NCBI RefSeq assembly: GCF_000758525.1
Contig: NZ_CP009241.1
Location: forward strand, 5,332,001 to 5,396,000
DNA length: 64,000 bases
Reading direction: 5' to 3'
DNA from: Paenibacillus sp. FSL H7-0357
GTDB lineage: Bacteria > Bacillota > Bacilli > Paenibacillales > Paenibacillaceae
This document shows positions 1 to 9,190 of this stretch, in pieces. The stretch's first letter is position 1, and each line of letters starts with the position of its first letter. Made by a program: the position numbers and the translations under genes. The notes beneath the pieces were generated by a model, which had not been told where the DNA came from, did not search any database, and was given only the letters and a program-made list of their open reading frames with translations.

Positions 1-1033
1 TGCTGGCCACGGCGCTCTTCATCTGATTCGCCTGGCCGTACATGACACCGCTCAGCAGTTCATCATAAGGAATGGCATAATTGATCGCCTGGCGGACCTT
101 CTCGTTGTCAAAAGGCTTCACTTTACTGTTCATCGCAAAGTAGAGAATCCGGTTGCTCGCGTTGGAGGCTACGGTCAGGTCAGTGTTGCTCTTCAGGGAG
201 GATACATCCTTAGGCGGAATCTCAATCGCCATGTCTACATCACCTTTATCCAGCAGCAGCACCCGGTTGGAGGCCTCCTTGGTGAACTTCAGGGTCACCT
301 TACCAAGTTTCGCAGCTCCCTGCCAGTAGTCCTCGTTAGGTGTGAACACTGCTTCCGTAGCCGGGTCCCATTTCTCCAGCTTGAACGGGCCGGAGCCGGC
401 AGCATGGGTCTTGAGGTAATCGGCACCTTGCGCTTCCACCGTCTTCTGATCGACGACGGAGAAGGTGTACATGGCCAGTATTTGCAGGAAATTATGATTG
501 GCATTAGTCAGGGTAATTTCAACTGTAGAATCATCTACGGCGGTTACGGTTTTGATCGCAGCCATCCCATAGAGAAAACTGCCGGAACTGGACTTGGCAA
601 CACGGTCAAAGGAATACACAACCGATGCTGCATCCACAGGATTGCCGCTCTGGAATTTCACTCCGGGCGTCAGTTTGAAGGTATAGACAGTATTGTCGCT
701 CGAAGCCTCCCAGCTCTCGGCAAGCATGGGCTGAATATCTTCAGTGTTGGCGATATTCGCGCCATTTTCGGTCTTAATTCCGTAGGTAACCAGCTGATCG
801 TATGCGGCAAGTACCAGTGTATCGGAGGTCAGGTCATTCGCTTCTGCCGGGTCCAGTGTTGTGCCGCCCTCGGAATAAGCTACGGTCAGGAATGGTTTGG
901 CAGCCGCCGTCTCTCCTGTAGTTCCCGATGTCGCTGGTGAGGCAGCCGGTGTTTGCGGATTGGCGCTGGTTGCGCAACCAGCCAGCATAATTGAAAAAGC
1001 GATGAATGTGGACAGCAGCTTGACTCTTTTCAT
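1..1033 (-). CDS. Dipeptide/oligopeptide ABC transporter substrate-binding lipoprotein (C-terminus off the window)
   Basis: This is the first 344 codons of a family 5 extracellular solute-binding protein; the rest lies beyond base 1. It starts at an ATG preceded by a GGGAGGAAT-type ribosome binding site. A type II signal peptide ends in the lipobox L-A-G-C (Cys at about residue 21), so the mature protein should be a lipoprotein on the outer face of the membrane. A Ser/Thr/Ala-rich linker follows, then family features such as TLDPAEANDL, FKLTPGVKFQSG and the AINYAIPYDEL segment. It is the last gene of an operon behind two permease genes and would deliver a peptide-like ligand to them. The ligand cannot be read from the sequence. 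Confidence 0.9.
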   Translation of the reverse strand, partial: MKRVKLLSTFIAFSIMLAGCATSANPQTPAASPATSGTTGETAAAKPFLTVAYSEGGTTLDPAEANDLTSDTLVLAAYDQLVTYGIKTENGANIANTEDIQPMLAESWEASSDNTVYTFKLTPGVKFQSGNPVDAASVVYSFDRVAKSSSGSFLYGMAAIKTVTAVDDSTVEITLTNANHNFLQILAMYTFSVVDQKTVEAQGADYLKTHAAGSGPFKLEKWDPATEAVFTPNEDYWQGAAKLGKVTLKFTKEASNRVLLLDKGDVDMAIEIPPKDVSSLKSNTDLTVASNASNRILYFAMNSKVKPFDNEKVRQAINYAIPYDELLSGVMYGQANQMKSAVAS

Positions 1034-1224
1034 CAGTAATTCCTCCCTTTTCTATATCCTGCCTGCTAAAAAAACATATTGCTGCTTGTGATCATGCTCC
1101 GTGAGGGGCTGGATCTGCTTCCGAGGGTCTCGCCTGTCTGCAGCAGCCCTTCCGGCAGACTCTAATCTATATTTATCGGGCAACCTGCGGATGTGCAGCG
1201 GGACTTCCCTGCCTGCGCTCAGCT

Positions 1225-2124
1225 CTATTTGCCCGACCGCAACCGTGGATCAAGAACATCTCGTAAACCGTCGCCGAGCAGATTAAAGCCCAGAATCGAA
1301 GTGGCGATGGACAATCCCGGAAAAGTGACCAACCACCATTGACCGGAAATGATGTATTCCCTGCCCTCTGAGATCATCGCCCCCCACTCGGCAATCGGGG
1401 GTTTGACTCCAAGGCCGAGAAAGCTGAGACTGGATGCCGTCAGGATGGCGAAGCCCATTCCGAGGGTAGCCTGTACCATCAGCGGGGCCAGTGCATTGGG
1501 CAGAATGTGACGGTATAGGATCACCGAATTTTTTACACCGATCGCCCGGCTGGCTTCAACATACTCCTTCTCGCGGAGAGAGACGGTCTGGCCGAACATC
1601 AGCCGCGCGAACTCCGGAATACCGACGATTCCTACAGCGATCATTGCACTGGTTAAGCCTGCCCCGATGGAAGCGGCAATTGCCATGGACAGCACCAGTG
1701 AAGGGAAGGATAACAGGACATCCATCAAGCGCATAATGACCGTTCCGGTCTTTCCGCCGTAGTAGGCAGCAATTCCGCCCAGTGGTACGCCGATAAGAAA
1801 AGAAATCGCCACGGCAATCAGACCGGTCCAGATACTGATCCTTGCTCCGTACAGCACCCGGCTGAGAATATCCCGGCCGAAGTTGTCCGTTCCGAACCAG
1901 TGGCTTCCTGAAGGAGCCTGCAGTTTATTCGCCATATCAGTAATGTAAGGATCATGCGGAGCAATCCAGGGTGCAATGATGGCAATCACCGTCCAGATCA
2001 GAATAAAGATGAGGCCGATGGCAGCCAGACGGTTATGCAGAAGCAGCGTCAGTAATGTTTTGGGTTTCGGTGCAGCGGCGGGTTTGGCAGGGCTGCCCTG
2101 TGCTGAATGTGCTGCAGTGCTCAA
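1225..2124 (-). CDS. ABC transporter permease, DppC/OppC family
   Basis: Inner-membrane permease of a peptide-type importer, 299 residues. It has an N-terminal membrane helix, the OppC_N-type segment ending near HWFGTDNFGRDILSR, further helices, and the EAA loop that contacts the ATPase (about residues 185-215, with EYVEASRAIGVKNS and HILPN). I start it at the TTG at 2124 because a GAGGAGGA site sits 8 nt upstream; the TTG at 2145 lies within that ribosome binding site. It begins 29 nt after the DppB-like gene and forms the heterodimeric pore with it. No ATPase gene for this importer is seen in the window, so ATPases must be encoded elsewhere or beyond the left edge. Confidence 0.9.
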   Translation of the reverse strand: MSTAAHSAQGSPAKPAAAPKPKTLLTLLLHNRLAAIGLIFILIWTVIAIIAPWIAPHDPYITDMANKLQAPSGSHWFGTDNFGRDILSRVLYGARISIWTGLIAVAISFLIGVPLGGIAAYYGGKTGTVIMRLMDVLLSFPSLVLSMAIAASIGAGLTSAMIAVGIVGIPEFARLMFGQTVSLREKEYVEASRAIGVKNSVILYRHILPNALAPLMVQATLGMGFAILTASSLSFLGLGVKPPIAEWGAMISEGREYIISGQWWLVTFPGLSIATSILGFNLLGDGLRDVLDPRLRSGK

Positions 2125-2153
2125 CAGAAATCTCCTCCTCTCCAAAAAGCTGT

Positions 2154-3164
2154 TTATTCATAGCGGATACGCGGATCAATCAGACCGTATATCAGATCTA
2201 CCGCCAGGTTAATGCCGCAATAGAGAATCGCACTTACTAGGGTAAACGCCTGAATCGGCGCATAATCCGCGGCCAGAATGGAATCTGTGACATACCCGCC
2301 GATGCCCGGCCAGGAGAAGATCGTCTCGGTGATGACCGCACCGCCCATCAGATAGCCAAACTGCAGGCCGAGCACGGTAAGTGTAGGAATGAGGGCATTC
2401 ACAAGTGCATGCTTATAAATTACGGCGGACTCCCGCAGCCCTTTGGCCCGGGCGGTGCGCACGAAGTCCTGATCGACTACCTCCAGCATGCTCGAACGGG
2501 TCATGCGGGCCACAATAGCCATGGTGCCTGTGCTCAGGCAGATTGCCGGAAGCAGCAGGTGGGCCAGACTGCTTTTCAAAGCGGCGGTATCACCCGACAG
2601 AAGGCTGTCCAGCACGTACAAACCCGTAATGTGGACCGGCGGATTCAGATCACCGCTGATTCGCCCCATCGGTGCCGGAGCCCAGCCAAGGATCGAATAA
2701 AAAATATAAATGAACATCAGACCAAGCCAGAAGATCGGCACGCAGGCGCCTATCAGCGAGAATACACGCGAAATATGGTCGAGGATGGATTCCTTGCGGG
2801 TCGCAGCAACAATTCCGACGGGAATCGCCACCAGAATCGCGATCAGTATGCTGGTCAAGGTTAGCTCAAGGGTGGCCGGAAACCGTGAGGACAAATCACT
2901 GGCTACCGAATGCCCCGTATGATAGGCATAGCCGATATTCCCTTGAAACAGCTGCCCGAAATAGCTGAAGAACTGAACGTAAAGCGGCTTGTCCAGCCCC
3001 ATGTCCTGGCGGATCTTGTTCACGACTTCCTCCGGGGCCTGTTCACCGGCCAGCATAATTGCGGGATCACCCGGCAGTACCCTGGATAGAATGAATGTGA
3101 TGACGATGATACCAAGCAAGGCCGGAATCATCTGCGTTAGTCTTTTTAATGTGTAAGCAAACAA
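2154..3164 (-). CDS. ABC transporter permease, DppB/OppB family
   Basis: First gene of the importer operon, 336 residues. It begins with the family's N-terminal helix (FAYTLKRLTQMIPALLG), carries the DppB signature around LPGDPAIMLAGEQAPEE and the EAA loop (DFVRTARAKGLRESAVIYKH), and ends LIDPRIRYE as is usual for DppB proteins. The start is a TTG with GGGGGTT 6 nt upstream. It pairs with the DppC-like protein to form the membrane channel. The Dpp/Opp family moves di- and oligopeptides, nickel or related solutes; the DUF1177/AroM/aminopeptidase/racemase genes upstream suggest a peptide-like substrate, which is inference. Confidence 0.9.
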   Translation of the reverse strand: MFAYTLKRLTQMIPALLGIIVITFILSRVLPGDPAIMLAGEQAPEEVVNKIRQDMGLDKPLYVQFFSYFGQLFQGNIGYAYHTGHSVASDLSSRFPATLELTLTSILIAILVAIPVGIVAATRKESILDHISRVFSLIGACVPIFWLGLMFIYIFYSILGWAPAPMGRISGDLNPPVHITGLYVLDSLLSGDTAALKSSLAHLLLPAICLSTGTMAIVARMTRSSMLEVVDQDFVRTARAKGLRESAVIYKHALVNALIPTLTVLGLQFGYLMGGAVITETIFSWPGIGGYVTDSILAADYAPIQAFTLVSAILYCGINLAVDLIYGLIDPRIRYE

Positions 3165-3268
3165 TGAATCAACCCCCTTACGGCTTCTGTTGCAATCCAG
3201 GCTGTGAGCCCTTTCTTTAGCGGAACCTGCGGTTCCATGTCAGGTACTGTGCTGTTTCTTTATTCTCT

Positions 3269-3296
3269 TTAGTAGTTGAGCTAATTCTACATACAA
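3269..3296 (-). promoter_or_regulatory. Candidate promoter of the dpp-like operon
   Basis: On the minus strand TTGTAT and TACTAA are separated by 16 nt. The region lies between the pucR terminator and the first permease gene. A GGAACC-gca-GGTTCC inverted repeat lies further downstream, at about 3222-3236, and could be a regulator site. Sequence match only. Confidence 0.4.
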
Positions 3297-3326
3297 TTTC
3301 ATGTCCACTCTACGTCCCGTTTAGCT

Positions 3327-3357
3327 AAAAAAAAGCACAACCGTTTGTCGGTTGTGC
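3327..3357 (-). terminator. Intrinsic terminator after pucR
   Basis: An 8-bp GC-containing stem (GCACAACC / GGTTGTGC, loop 7 nt) is followed on the minus strand by eight T residues. It separates pucR from the downstream importer operon. Confidence 0.85.
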
Positions 3358-3420
3358 ACTATTACCGCCTCTTAATGTCATGTTTTCTAACATTAACTTC
3401 CGTAAAAATTCCAGCACGCC

Positions 3421-4947
3421 CTATTTTTCCTGCAGGTAGTAGTAAATCAGGCACAAATGGCAGACAAATTGCTCACGCGGATCATTGAGATCGAACCCTG
3501 TAATATCACGGATCCGCTCCAGCCGGTATTTCACTGAATTGCGGTGTATGTAGAGACTGCTGGCCGTGTCAATCAGACTCCCCCGGTGCTCCAGATAATG
3601 ATAAAACGTCAACAGCATGTTGCTGTCATGCTCCTGGTCATATCGCAGCAGCTTACCCAGCTTGCGCTCGAACAGCACCTCGAAGCCCTGCCCGCTTAAC
3701 CCCTCCAGCAGATGGTAGACCTCCATCTCCTCGTATTGGGTGACTGCACCAGCCCCCTGGCCCAGACGTTTGGAGACCGACAGCGCTTTGCGCGCTTCAT
3801 TATAGCTGGTGTGGATATTCCACAAATTCTCCGGGGTCCCGATACCGGTCCGGTAGGCGCTAAGACCTTCGCTTTTGTCATGCAGCCAGCTTTCCAGCGT
3901 TGCCGCCCATGGTTCCTCCCCGCCTGTAGCTCCCGTAAATTTACGGCCTTCCGGTGTCGGCAAGAACAATACGGCTCGGCTTGAGCGGTATTCCACATGG
4001 GGAGTCACTCCGCGCTTGCGCGCTTCCCGGTCCAGCAGCCGGTTCACGGTCTCCTCACTAGGAGCGGTATCACCTTCAATGACGGCTACCTCCCATTTAT
4101 GTTCAGGATTCATGCCAAGCTGACGTGCCCGCCGCTCCACTTCATGCCGTGAAGGCAGCGGAGGCGTCAGCAGCTCGTCGATGAAATTGCCGCGCAGACG
4201 AAACTCGGTATCCTCGGCTACCTTTTTCCGCATCAGCTCAAGGGCAAATACCAGCCTGGCCTGCTCGATCCCCACTTCCTCCATATCATCCAGCTTCTCC
4301 TTGTCTACCAGAAGCCTGGCCACCGTCCGCTTGTCCACATTAATGTTCCAGTTCAGCGGTGAAGTCTTCTGTGACCAGTCAAAATTGGAGGGTGAGGAAA
4401 CTATAATACTGCGCTGCGTATCCACCAGTGCGACAGGCGCTTTTAGAAAGTCGGCCACATTATCGCTTACCGCCTGAATTCCGCTGTTCTCCAGCACCAT
4501 CGTTGTGAGTGTGCGGTAGACCTCTTCTGCCCGGCGCAGCAGCATAGCCTGACGGCCCAGCAGCAGCTCCATCACCGGCTGGGTAATGTTCGTATAAGGG
4601 ATTTCAGGCGGAATCTCGACGATCGGCAGCCCGCAGGCATTGCTCGCTTCGATCGCCGCTTGAGGAATTTCCTTCAGGAACCGGGCTGGTTTTATCGCCA
4701 GCGCAGCTGCCCCGAGCTTGTCCAGTGTGTATACCAGCTCAGTCAGCAGTGAAGGGTCATGACGGATCGAATAGGCCGTAGTGAGCAGCATGACGCCTTC
4801 ACTGATCCAACCCTTCAGGTCGGGAACCTCCATAATATCTACAAAGCGGACAATCCGGTCCAGTCCCTGTCCACCGCTGACTACGGTGGCTGTGCCGAGT
4901 ATCGGCAGCTGCAGCAGCTCTCTCAACGTAATTCCTCGTGTGTTCAA
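3421..4947 (-). CDS. PucR family transcriptional regulator
   Basis: A 508-residue regulator with the PucR layout: an N-terminal PucR-like domain (TLRELLQLPILGTATVVSGG onward), a central GGDEF-related region, and a C-terminal PucR helix-turn-helix (about residues 440-500, including LIDTASSLYIHRNSVKYRLE). The start is the TTG at 4947, which has GGAGGGAGGAAGG a few nt upstream. PucR proteins usually control use of purines, amino acids or related nitrogen compounds. Placed between a peptide-type importer and a peptide/amino acid operon, it probably senses that substrate. It ends at its own terminator, so it is transcribed separately from the importer. Confidence 0.88.
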   Translation of the reverse strand: MNTRGITLRELLQLPILGTATVVSGGQGLDRIVRFVDIMEVPDLKGWISEGVMLLTTAYSIRHDPSLLTELVYTLDKLGAAALAIKPARFLKEIPQAAIEASNACGLPIVEIPPEIPYTNITQPVMELLLGRQAMLLRRAEEVYRTLTTMVLENSGIQAVSDNVADFLKAPVALVDTQRSIIVSSPSNFDWSQKTSPLNWNINVDKRTVARLLVDKEKLDDMEEVGIEQARLVFALELMRKKVAEDTEFRLRGNFIDELLTPPLPSRHEVERRARQLGMNPEHKWEVAVIEGDTAPSEETVNRLLDREARKRGVTPHVEYRSSRAVLFLPTPEGRKFTGATGGEEPWAATLESWLHDKSEGLSAYRTGIGTPENLWNIHTSYNEARKALSVSKRLGQGAGAVTQYEEMEVYHLLEGLSGQGFEVLFERKLGKLLRYDQEHDSNMLLTFYHYLEHRGSLIDTASSLYIHRNSVKYRLERIRDITGFDLNDPREQFVCHLCLIYYYLQEK

Positions 4948-5402
4948 TATTCCTTCCTCCCTCCGCTGTCTACAGTATTTCAAGTTTTCTCCTGAGATAT
5001 GCCATAGTCTGGCGTTCCCGATAGTTTATCAGAATTCGCCCGCAAACCACAGGGCAAATATTTCAAATTGCAGATAACAACTGCATCCTACAGTAAAACC
5101 TTCTGGAGAAAATCGCTGAAATGGAGACATCCTGCAAACTACATTGTGCGGTGACTTATCCGGACACCAGAGCTGTTAGTTCGTTGAAATCCACAATTTC
5201 GGCAATCCACGGACATCACAGTCGCTATTGCAATTTGTATGAAATTGCCGGCATTTTGCCGTTTCTCCAAGGAATTACGCGACTGCGGTCCGCATGTAGT
5301 GTGGAAACCAGATTCTTTTGCTTCTCATTCCGCCATCTGTTCCACCACTTTACGCGATCGAGACTCCGCTCCTGCGTTTCATCAAGCTTTCGAGTGATCC
5401 AC

Positions 5403-5443
5403 AAAAAAACGTCCTCGCCAGACCGATGGTCCGGGAGAACGTT
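5403..5443 (-). terminator. Intrinsic terminator after the racemase operon
   Basis: On the minus strand AACGTTCTCCCGGACC pairs imperfectly with GGTCTGGCGAGGACGTT and is followed by seven T residues. The rest of 4948-5495 (pucR upstream region) shows no gene. Confidence 0.7.
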
Positions 5444-5495
5444 TCACTTGAGTGTGGGTAGCTGTCTGCCCAACAAATCAGCCGTTGACAACGAT

Positions 5496-6149
5496 TTAGC
5501 GGCGGACAAGCCCGGGCAGAGAGGCAGCCGAAGCCGCTGCGGCACCCAGTGAGAGAATCGGGTCGAGCGCACGGATTCCTAGCTTCTCTTCCAGTTCAGC
5601 AGCCAAACCGATCGTTGCAAATCCGGTACAGGCCAGCACAATGGCCTCTGCTCCGCGCTCAACGAGCCTTGCCGCTCCGGCCAGAGCTCCGGCACGCCCG
5701 GCAGGCGTGTTCAGATCAAGCGTCGTTGTTACACCGTCGGGGCGATCCATCCCGAGATAGGCGTCCCCGAGGATGCTTCGAATGAAGGGAGGCACCTCGG
5801 TCAGGATCGTCAGAACCCCGACTCGGCTGCTGAAGGCCAGCGCCATATGGGCTGCGCAGGACCCGGCACCGAGTACAGGAATCCGTACCGCAGCCCTCGC
5901 TTCCAGCAGCGCCGGATCCGCCGCGCAGCTGATGCCGATCGCCGTACATCCGCTTGCTTCAAGCTCCCGTGCGAGTTCAATGATTTTCGGTACGGATTCC
6001 GCTTCCGTTAGGTCATCGTAGACGCCTTGAGGCTGATCCTGAATGCAGCGGCTCGTGACCGGCAGACCATAGCGGCGCTCTATCAGCTCGCCGTGCAGAT
6101 GGATGGAGCTCTCTTCTTGAAGTGTTATTACACGTATGATTCCCAGCAT
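5496..6149 (-). CDS. Asp/Glu/hydantoin racemase family protein
   Basis: A 217-residue protein of the aspartate/glutamate/hydantoin racemase superfamily, which moves a proton at a chiral carbon with two cysteines. The two expected cysteines are visible in typical contexts: GISCAADPALLEAR (about residue 75) and VLACTGFA (about residue 175). It starts at an ATG behind GGGAGGGAT. It is the last gene of the operon DUF1177 - aroM-like - M29 peptidase - racemase. A role in turning a D- into an L-amino acid or derivative for catabolism is likely from the family; the exact substrate is unknown. Confidence 0.8.
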   Translation of the reverse strand: MLGIIRVITLQEESSIHLHGELIERRYGLPVTSRCIQDQPQGVYDDLTEAESVPKIIELARELEASGCTAIGISCAADPALLEARAAVRIPVLGAGSCAAHMALAFSSRVGVLTILTEVPPFIRSILGDAYLGMDRPDGVTTTLDLNTPAGRAGALAGAARLVERGAEAIVLACTGFATIGLAAELEEKLGIRALDPILSLGAAAASAASLPGLVRR

Positions 6150-6203
6150 CCGTATCCCTCCCTTTCAGGTTGCTTGTAACGACCGCTTAGGTACTTGGCA
6201 AGA

Positions 6204-7148
6204 CTAGAGCAATTCCCCGGCACGCATAATGATTTTGTTATCAATATACACATCCGGCTTCATCACTACGGCATCTATATGTACACCTGCCGCTACAACA
6301 CCGCCAAAGGTGTTATTGCTGCCAAAGGCTACATGAATGGTCCCGTAGACCTTCTCATCCTCAAGCACCACACCGGTTATTCTCGCCTTGTTATTCGTGC
6401 CAATGCCGAATTCACCCAGGAGCCGGCCATCGCCTGCCCCCAGCATCCCCAGCAGCTTGTCTCCGCCTTCTCCTTCAGCTGCTGTAAGCCGGCCCTGCTC
6501 CACCGTCAGCACCATTGGACTGGCCAAGGCACCAATACCGGCTATGGACCCGTCTACTTTAATCCGTCCTGCGGCGGTGCCTTCAAGCGGTGCTATATAC
6601 GCTTCGCCCGAAGGCAAATTCCCGGATTCTCCAGGATTCAGGTATAGCCCGGTACTCAGAACTCCGTCCCGCCCTTCTATGGAAAAGGAGAGGCTTAGCC
6701 CGTCCTTCTCCACACGTACCTCACGGCCTGCAGACAGAAGCAGGGCAACTTGTTCCGTCAACGACTTCACTTGCCCATAGTCTGCCGTAATGGCTCCATG
6801 GCTGAACATGTCATCCGTCATACCCGGCATGGTCGCTACCCGGGTTCCCGCTGCAGCAGCCTGCTTGCGGGCCGCTGTATGTGTCATGGAGTGTTTTGTA
6901 ATACACACCGCCACATCCGCCTTGGCCATCGCCTCCGCAATCGGAGCAGGCGGTTCTTCACCGGACTTGCTCCGTTCCTGCATGATCAGCAGCACCGATT
7001 CGGCTCCGAGTCTTTTGCCGGCCTCGTAGACGGATTCGGCAAGCTCCCGCTTGTCATCGTCCGCCACTACGGCCAGTAGTTCACCGCTGCTGAGTCCCAG
7101 GCAGTCCTTCAGGACATTCATACTGATTATTATCCGCTCTTCACTCAT
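6204..7148 (-). CDS. M29-type aminopeptidase (COG2309-like)
   Basis: A 314-residue protein resembling the leucyl aminopeptidase/aminopeptidase T group. The C-terminal half carries the family hallmark LGEFGIGTNNKARITG followed by GTIHVAFGSNNTFGG, the region that supplies metal ligands. The N-terminal half is an alpha/beta fold with a conserved KHSMTHTAARKQA segment. It is shorter than the roughly 400-residue M29 enzymes, so it belongs to a short branch whose activity is less certain. It lies 54 nt before the racemase gene and 15 nt after the AroM-like gene, and would remove an N-terminal residue or cleave an amide in the compound the cluster handles. Confidence 0.75.
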   Translation of the reverse strand: MSEERIIISMNVLKDCLGLSSGELLAVVADDDKRELAESVYEAGKRLGAESVLLIMQERSKSGEEPPAPIAEAMAKADVAVCITKHSMTHTAARKQAAAAGTRVATMPGMTDDMFSHGAITADYGQVKSLTEQVALLLSAGREVRVEKDGLSLSFSIEGRDGVLSTGLYLNPGESGNLPSGEAYIAPLEGTAAGRIKVDGSIAGIGALASPMVLTVEQGRLTAAEGEGGDKLLGMLGAGDGRLLGEFGIGTNNKARITGVVLEDEKVYGTIHVAFGSNNTFGGVVAAGVHIDAVVMKPDVYIDNKIIMRAGELL

Positions 7149-7163
7149 ATTCGTTCCTCCTGA

Positions 7164-7832
7164 TTACACCATTTCCGCCATCAGCTTCCCTATGAGGGCA
7201 TTTGACAGTACGGCTGGCACTCCTGCTGAGGCCGCCCATATTCTATGCTGCTCCACATAACCCATGCAGTCAAGCACAATCACATCCGCCTGGTCTTTCA
7301 GCCGGCTCGCTGCGGCGCGGAATTCCGCTTCAGTGCCGGTATATGGGGAGACAGCGGCAAAAGGAAGGGAGGTCCCCGGCCCGGCAAATTTCTCGACCAT
7401 ATTCTCTTCCTGCTCAGGCAACGGGCCAATCAGCCCCAACCGGCGTTTGCCAATCATGGCCTGCACTACCGGTGGTATAATCCGGTCCGGCTCAAGCAAA
7501 TGGGCACGGTTCGTGTGCAGCTCAGGAAACACACCGGTGCAGAGCAGCAGAATCAGTCGGATTCCAGCAGCCTCCATGGCATCAATTTTTCCCTGCAGCA
7601 CCGTCTTTATCCTTTCGCGGGAGATGATCGCCGCAGTACCATCCGCCATCCGGGTCGTCAGAACGTATTCTCCTTCTTGCGGACTGTAGTATTCGCGGAC
7701 CTGTGCCGGGGTGTATCCATCCAGTACCCCCGACTGCAGCAATTCCGCACGGCCCTCCAAATATTTCTCTATAATCGGCGCCACATCGGATCTGGGGGAC
7801 TGTCCAATCGTGATCAATCCAATTTTTTTCAA
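7164..7832 (-). CDS. AroM family protein
   Basis: A 222-residue protein with the AroM hallmark near the N-terminus (IGLITIGQSPRSD) and the cysteines LLCTG and LDCMGY in positions that recall the racemase superfamily's catalytic pair. I start it at the TTG at 7832 because TAGGAGGAAG lies just upstream; no better start precedes it. AroM of E. coli has no established reaction. Here it sits in an operon with a racemase, a peptidase and a DUF1177 protein, which suggests amino acid or peptide chemistry, not shikimate metabolism. Confidence 0.8.
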   Translation of the reverse strand: MKKIGLITIGQSPRSDVAPIIEKYLEGRAELLQSGVLDGYTPAQVREYYSPQEGEYVLTTRMADGTAAIISRERIKTVLQGKIDAMEAAGIRLILLLCTGVFPELHTNRAHLLEPDRIIPPVVQAMIGKRRLGLIGPLPEQEENMVEKFAGPGTSLPFAAVSPYTGTEAEFRAAASRLKDQADVIVLDCMGYVEQHRIWAASAGVPAVLSNALIGKLMAEMV

Positions 7833-7894
7833 TTTGCTTCCTCCTAGATGTTCATGGAGTTTCCCTTTACAGTACAATCGCTATAAACCCGGAT

Positions 7895-8845
7895 TTAGCG
7901 GGAGGTTACCACCGGTTTGCCCAGTGTCTGCAATACACGCATCGTGCCGTACAATTCTGTAATGCGGTCAAATTCCGCTTCGTTATAGAATGAGCATGAT
8001 CCCCCGGTCACTTCTTTGGCGGTTTCAATCGCAAAACGTACTGCAGAAGCAATATCAACCTCGTGGCTTGCCCCGGTACCGCAGCCGGGCACCATGGACT
8101 GTGCAGTTATCGCCAGGCCCACAACCGGAGCATTCGTTGCAACGGCAGGCTGAAGAATCGAGTTAATATGATAGAGGCCATTCCCGTAAGGTGTAATATC
8201 CTGGGTCGTCACCGGAAAAGTAACCGGAAACTGGCCTGTCGTCATTTCCAGAATGCGCAGCAGGTCCTCACTCACCCGCAGGATATAGCCTTCCTTGACC
8301 GTTGGCGAAATTGCAATGCCTTTGTGGTTGACCACCCGGTTCCCTTTAGTGGTATCAATGGACAGAACCGCTTCCATTTCCGGCAGCACCTCATGTTCAT
8401 TCATCTGCAGAATATCGACCGGAGAATCCATGAAATCCACCGGTTCATGCGGCAGCGTCGGAGCATCCGGGCAAATATGGGTCGTTACCAGCACATCCCC
8501 TTTGAGCACATCGCCTTGGGTCTGCATATGGGCCAATTTCAGTGCTGAAGCAATAGCAGCGACTGCGCCGTCCGCATCGGAGACAATCCCGATCCGGCTG
8601 GGACGGGCGCCGATTCCGCCTAGTCTGCCCACAATCCCGAAGGTCGGCGCCGTGCCGCCCGCCAGCTTTCCGTTGCTGCCCGGGATTGAGATTTTGACGA
8701 ATTCCGTGCTGCCCTTTTCACCCTCAACCTTATGGACGTCTACCTTAACTGCCGGATAAGCTGCAAACAGCTGCCTGACCTGTTCACCGTTAGCATAAGC
8801 GCTGTCCAGTGTGTTCAATACCGTTATCGTTTGATGAAGTGCCAT
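7895..8845 (-). CDS. DUF1177 family protein
   Basis: First gene of the operon, 316 residues, start ATG behind GAGGAGGAAT. The sequence matches my knowledge of DUF1177 along its length: ITVLNTLDSAYANGEQ at the start, GGTAPTFGIVGRLGGIGARP, VTTHICPDAPTLPHEPVDFM and VPGCGTGASHEVDIASAVRFA. The conserved His, Asp and Cys residues would suit a metal-dependent or hydrolytic enzyme, but no reaction is established. DUF1177 genes are often next to peptide importers and AroM genes, as here. Confidence 0.85.
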   Translation of the reverse strand: MALHQTITVLNTLDSAYANGEQVRQLFAAYPAVKVDVHKVEGEKGSTEFVKISIPGSNGKLAGGTAPTFGIVGRLGGIGARPSRIGIVSDADGAVAAIASALKLAHMQTQGDVLKGDVLVTTHICPDAPTLPHEPVDFMDSPVDILQMNEHEVLPEMEAVLSIDTTKGNRVVNHKGIAISPTVKEGYILRVSEDLLRILEMTTGQFPVTFPVTTQDITPYGNGLYHINSILQPAVATNAPVVGLAITAQSMVPGCGTGASHEVDIASAVRFAIETAKEVTGGSCSFYNEAEFDRITELYGTMRVLQTLGKPVVTSR

Positions 8846-9190
8846 TATAATTCCTCCTCGGATGTGCTAACTCACGGATTTGTTAATCTGTAGAAACGCT
8901 AACGACATTTCATGAAAAAGCAGCCAACCGCCGCCAGTCTGTACAAAACTATTATTGTAAGGTTAGAGTTTATAGTATCTTAAATTCCAAAACGTTCACA
9001 ATGTACCGCCCTGCCAAAACTGATGTGCTTTTCTTGTCCTTTGCAGATAAACCTTACGCAGCACGTACAGTCTTCAGTCGTTATTCCAATTCTCGCCTCA
9101 TAAATAAGGATCAAATAAAGGAAACTTGTATCTTTCAGGCGAATTTCTTAGCTAAGCTACTTATAAATGAACTGAATCGGAGGAACCATC

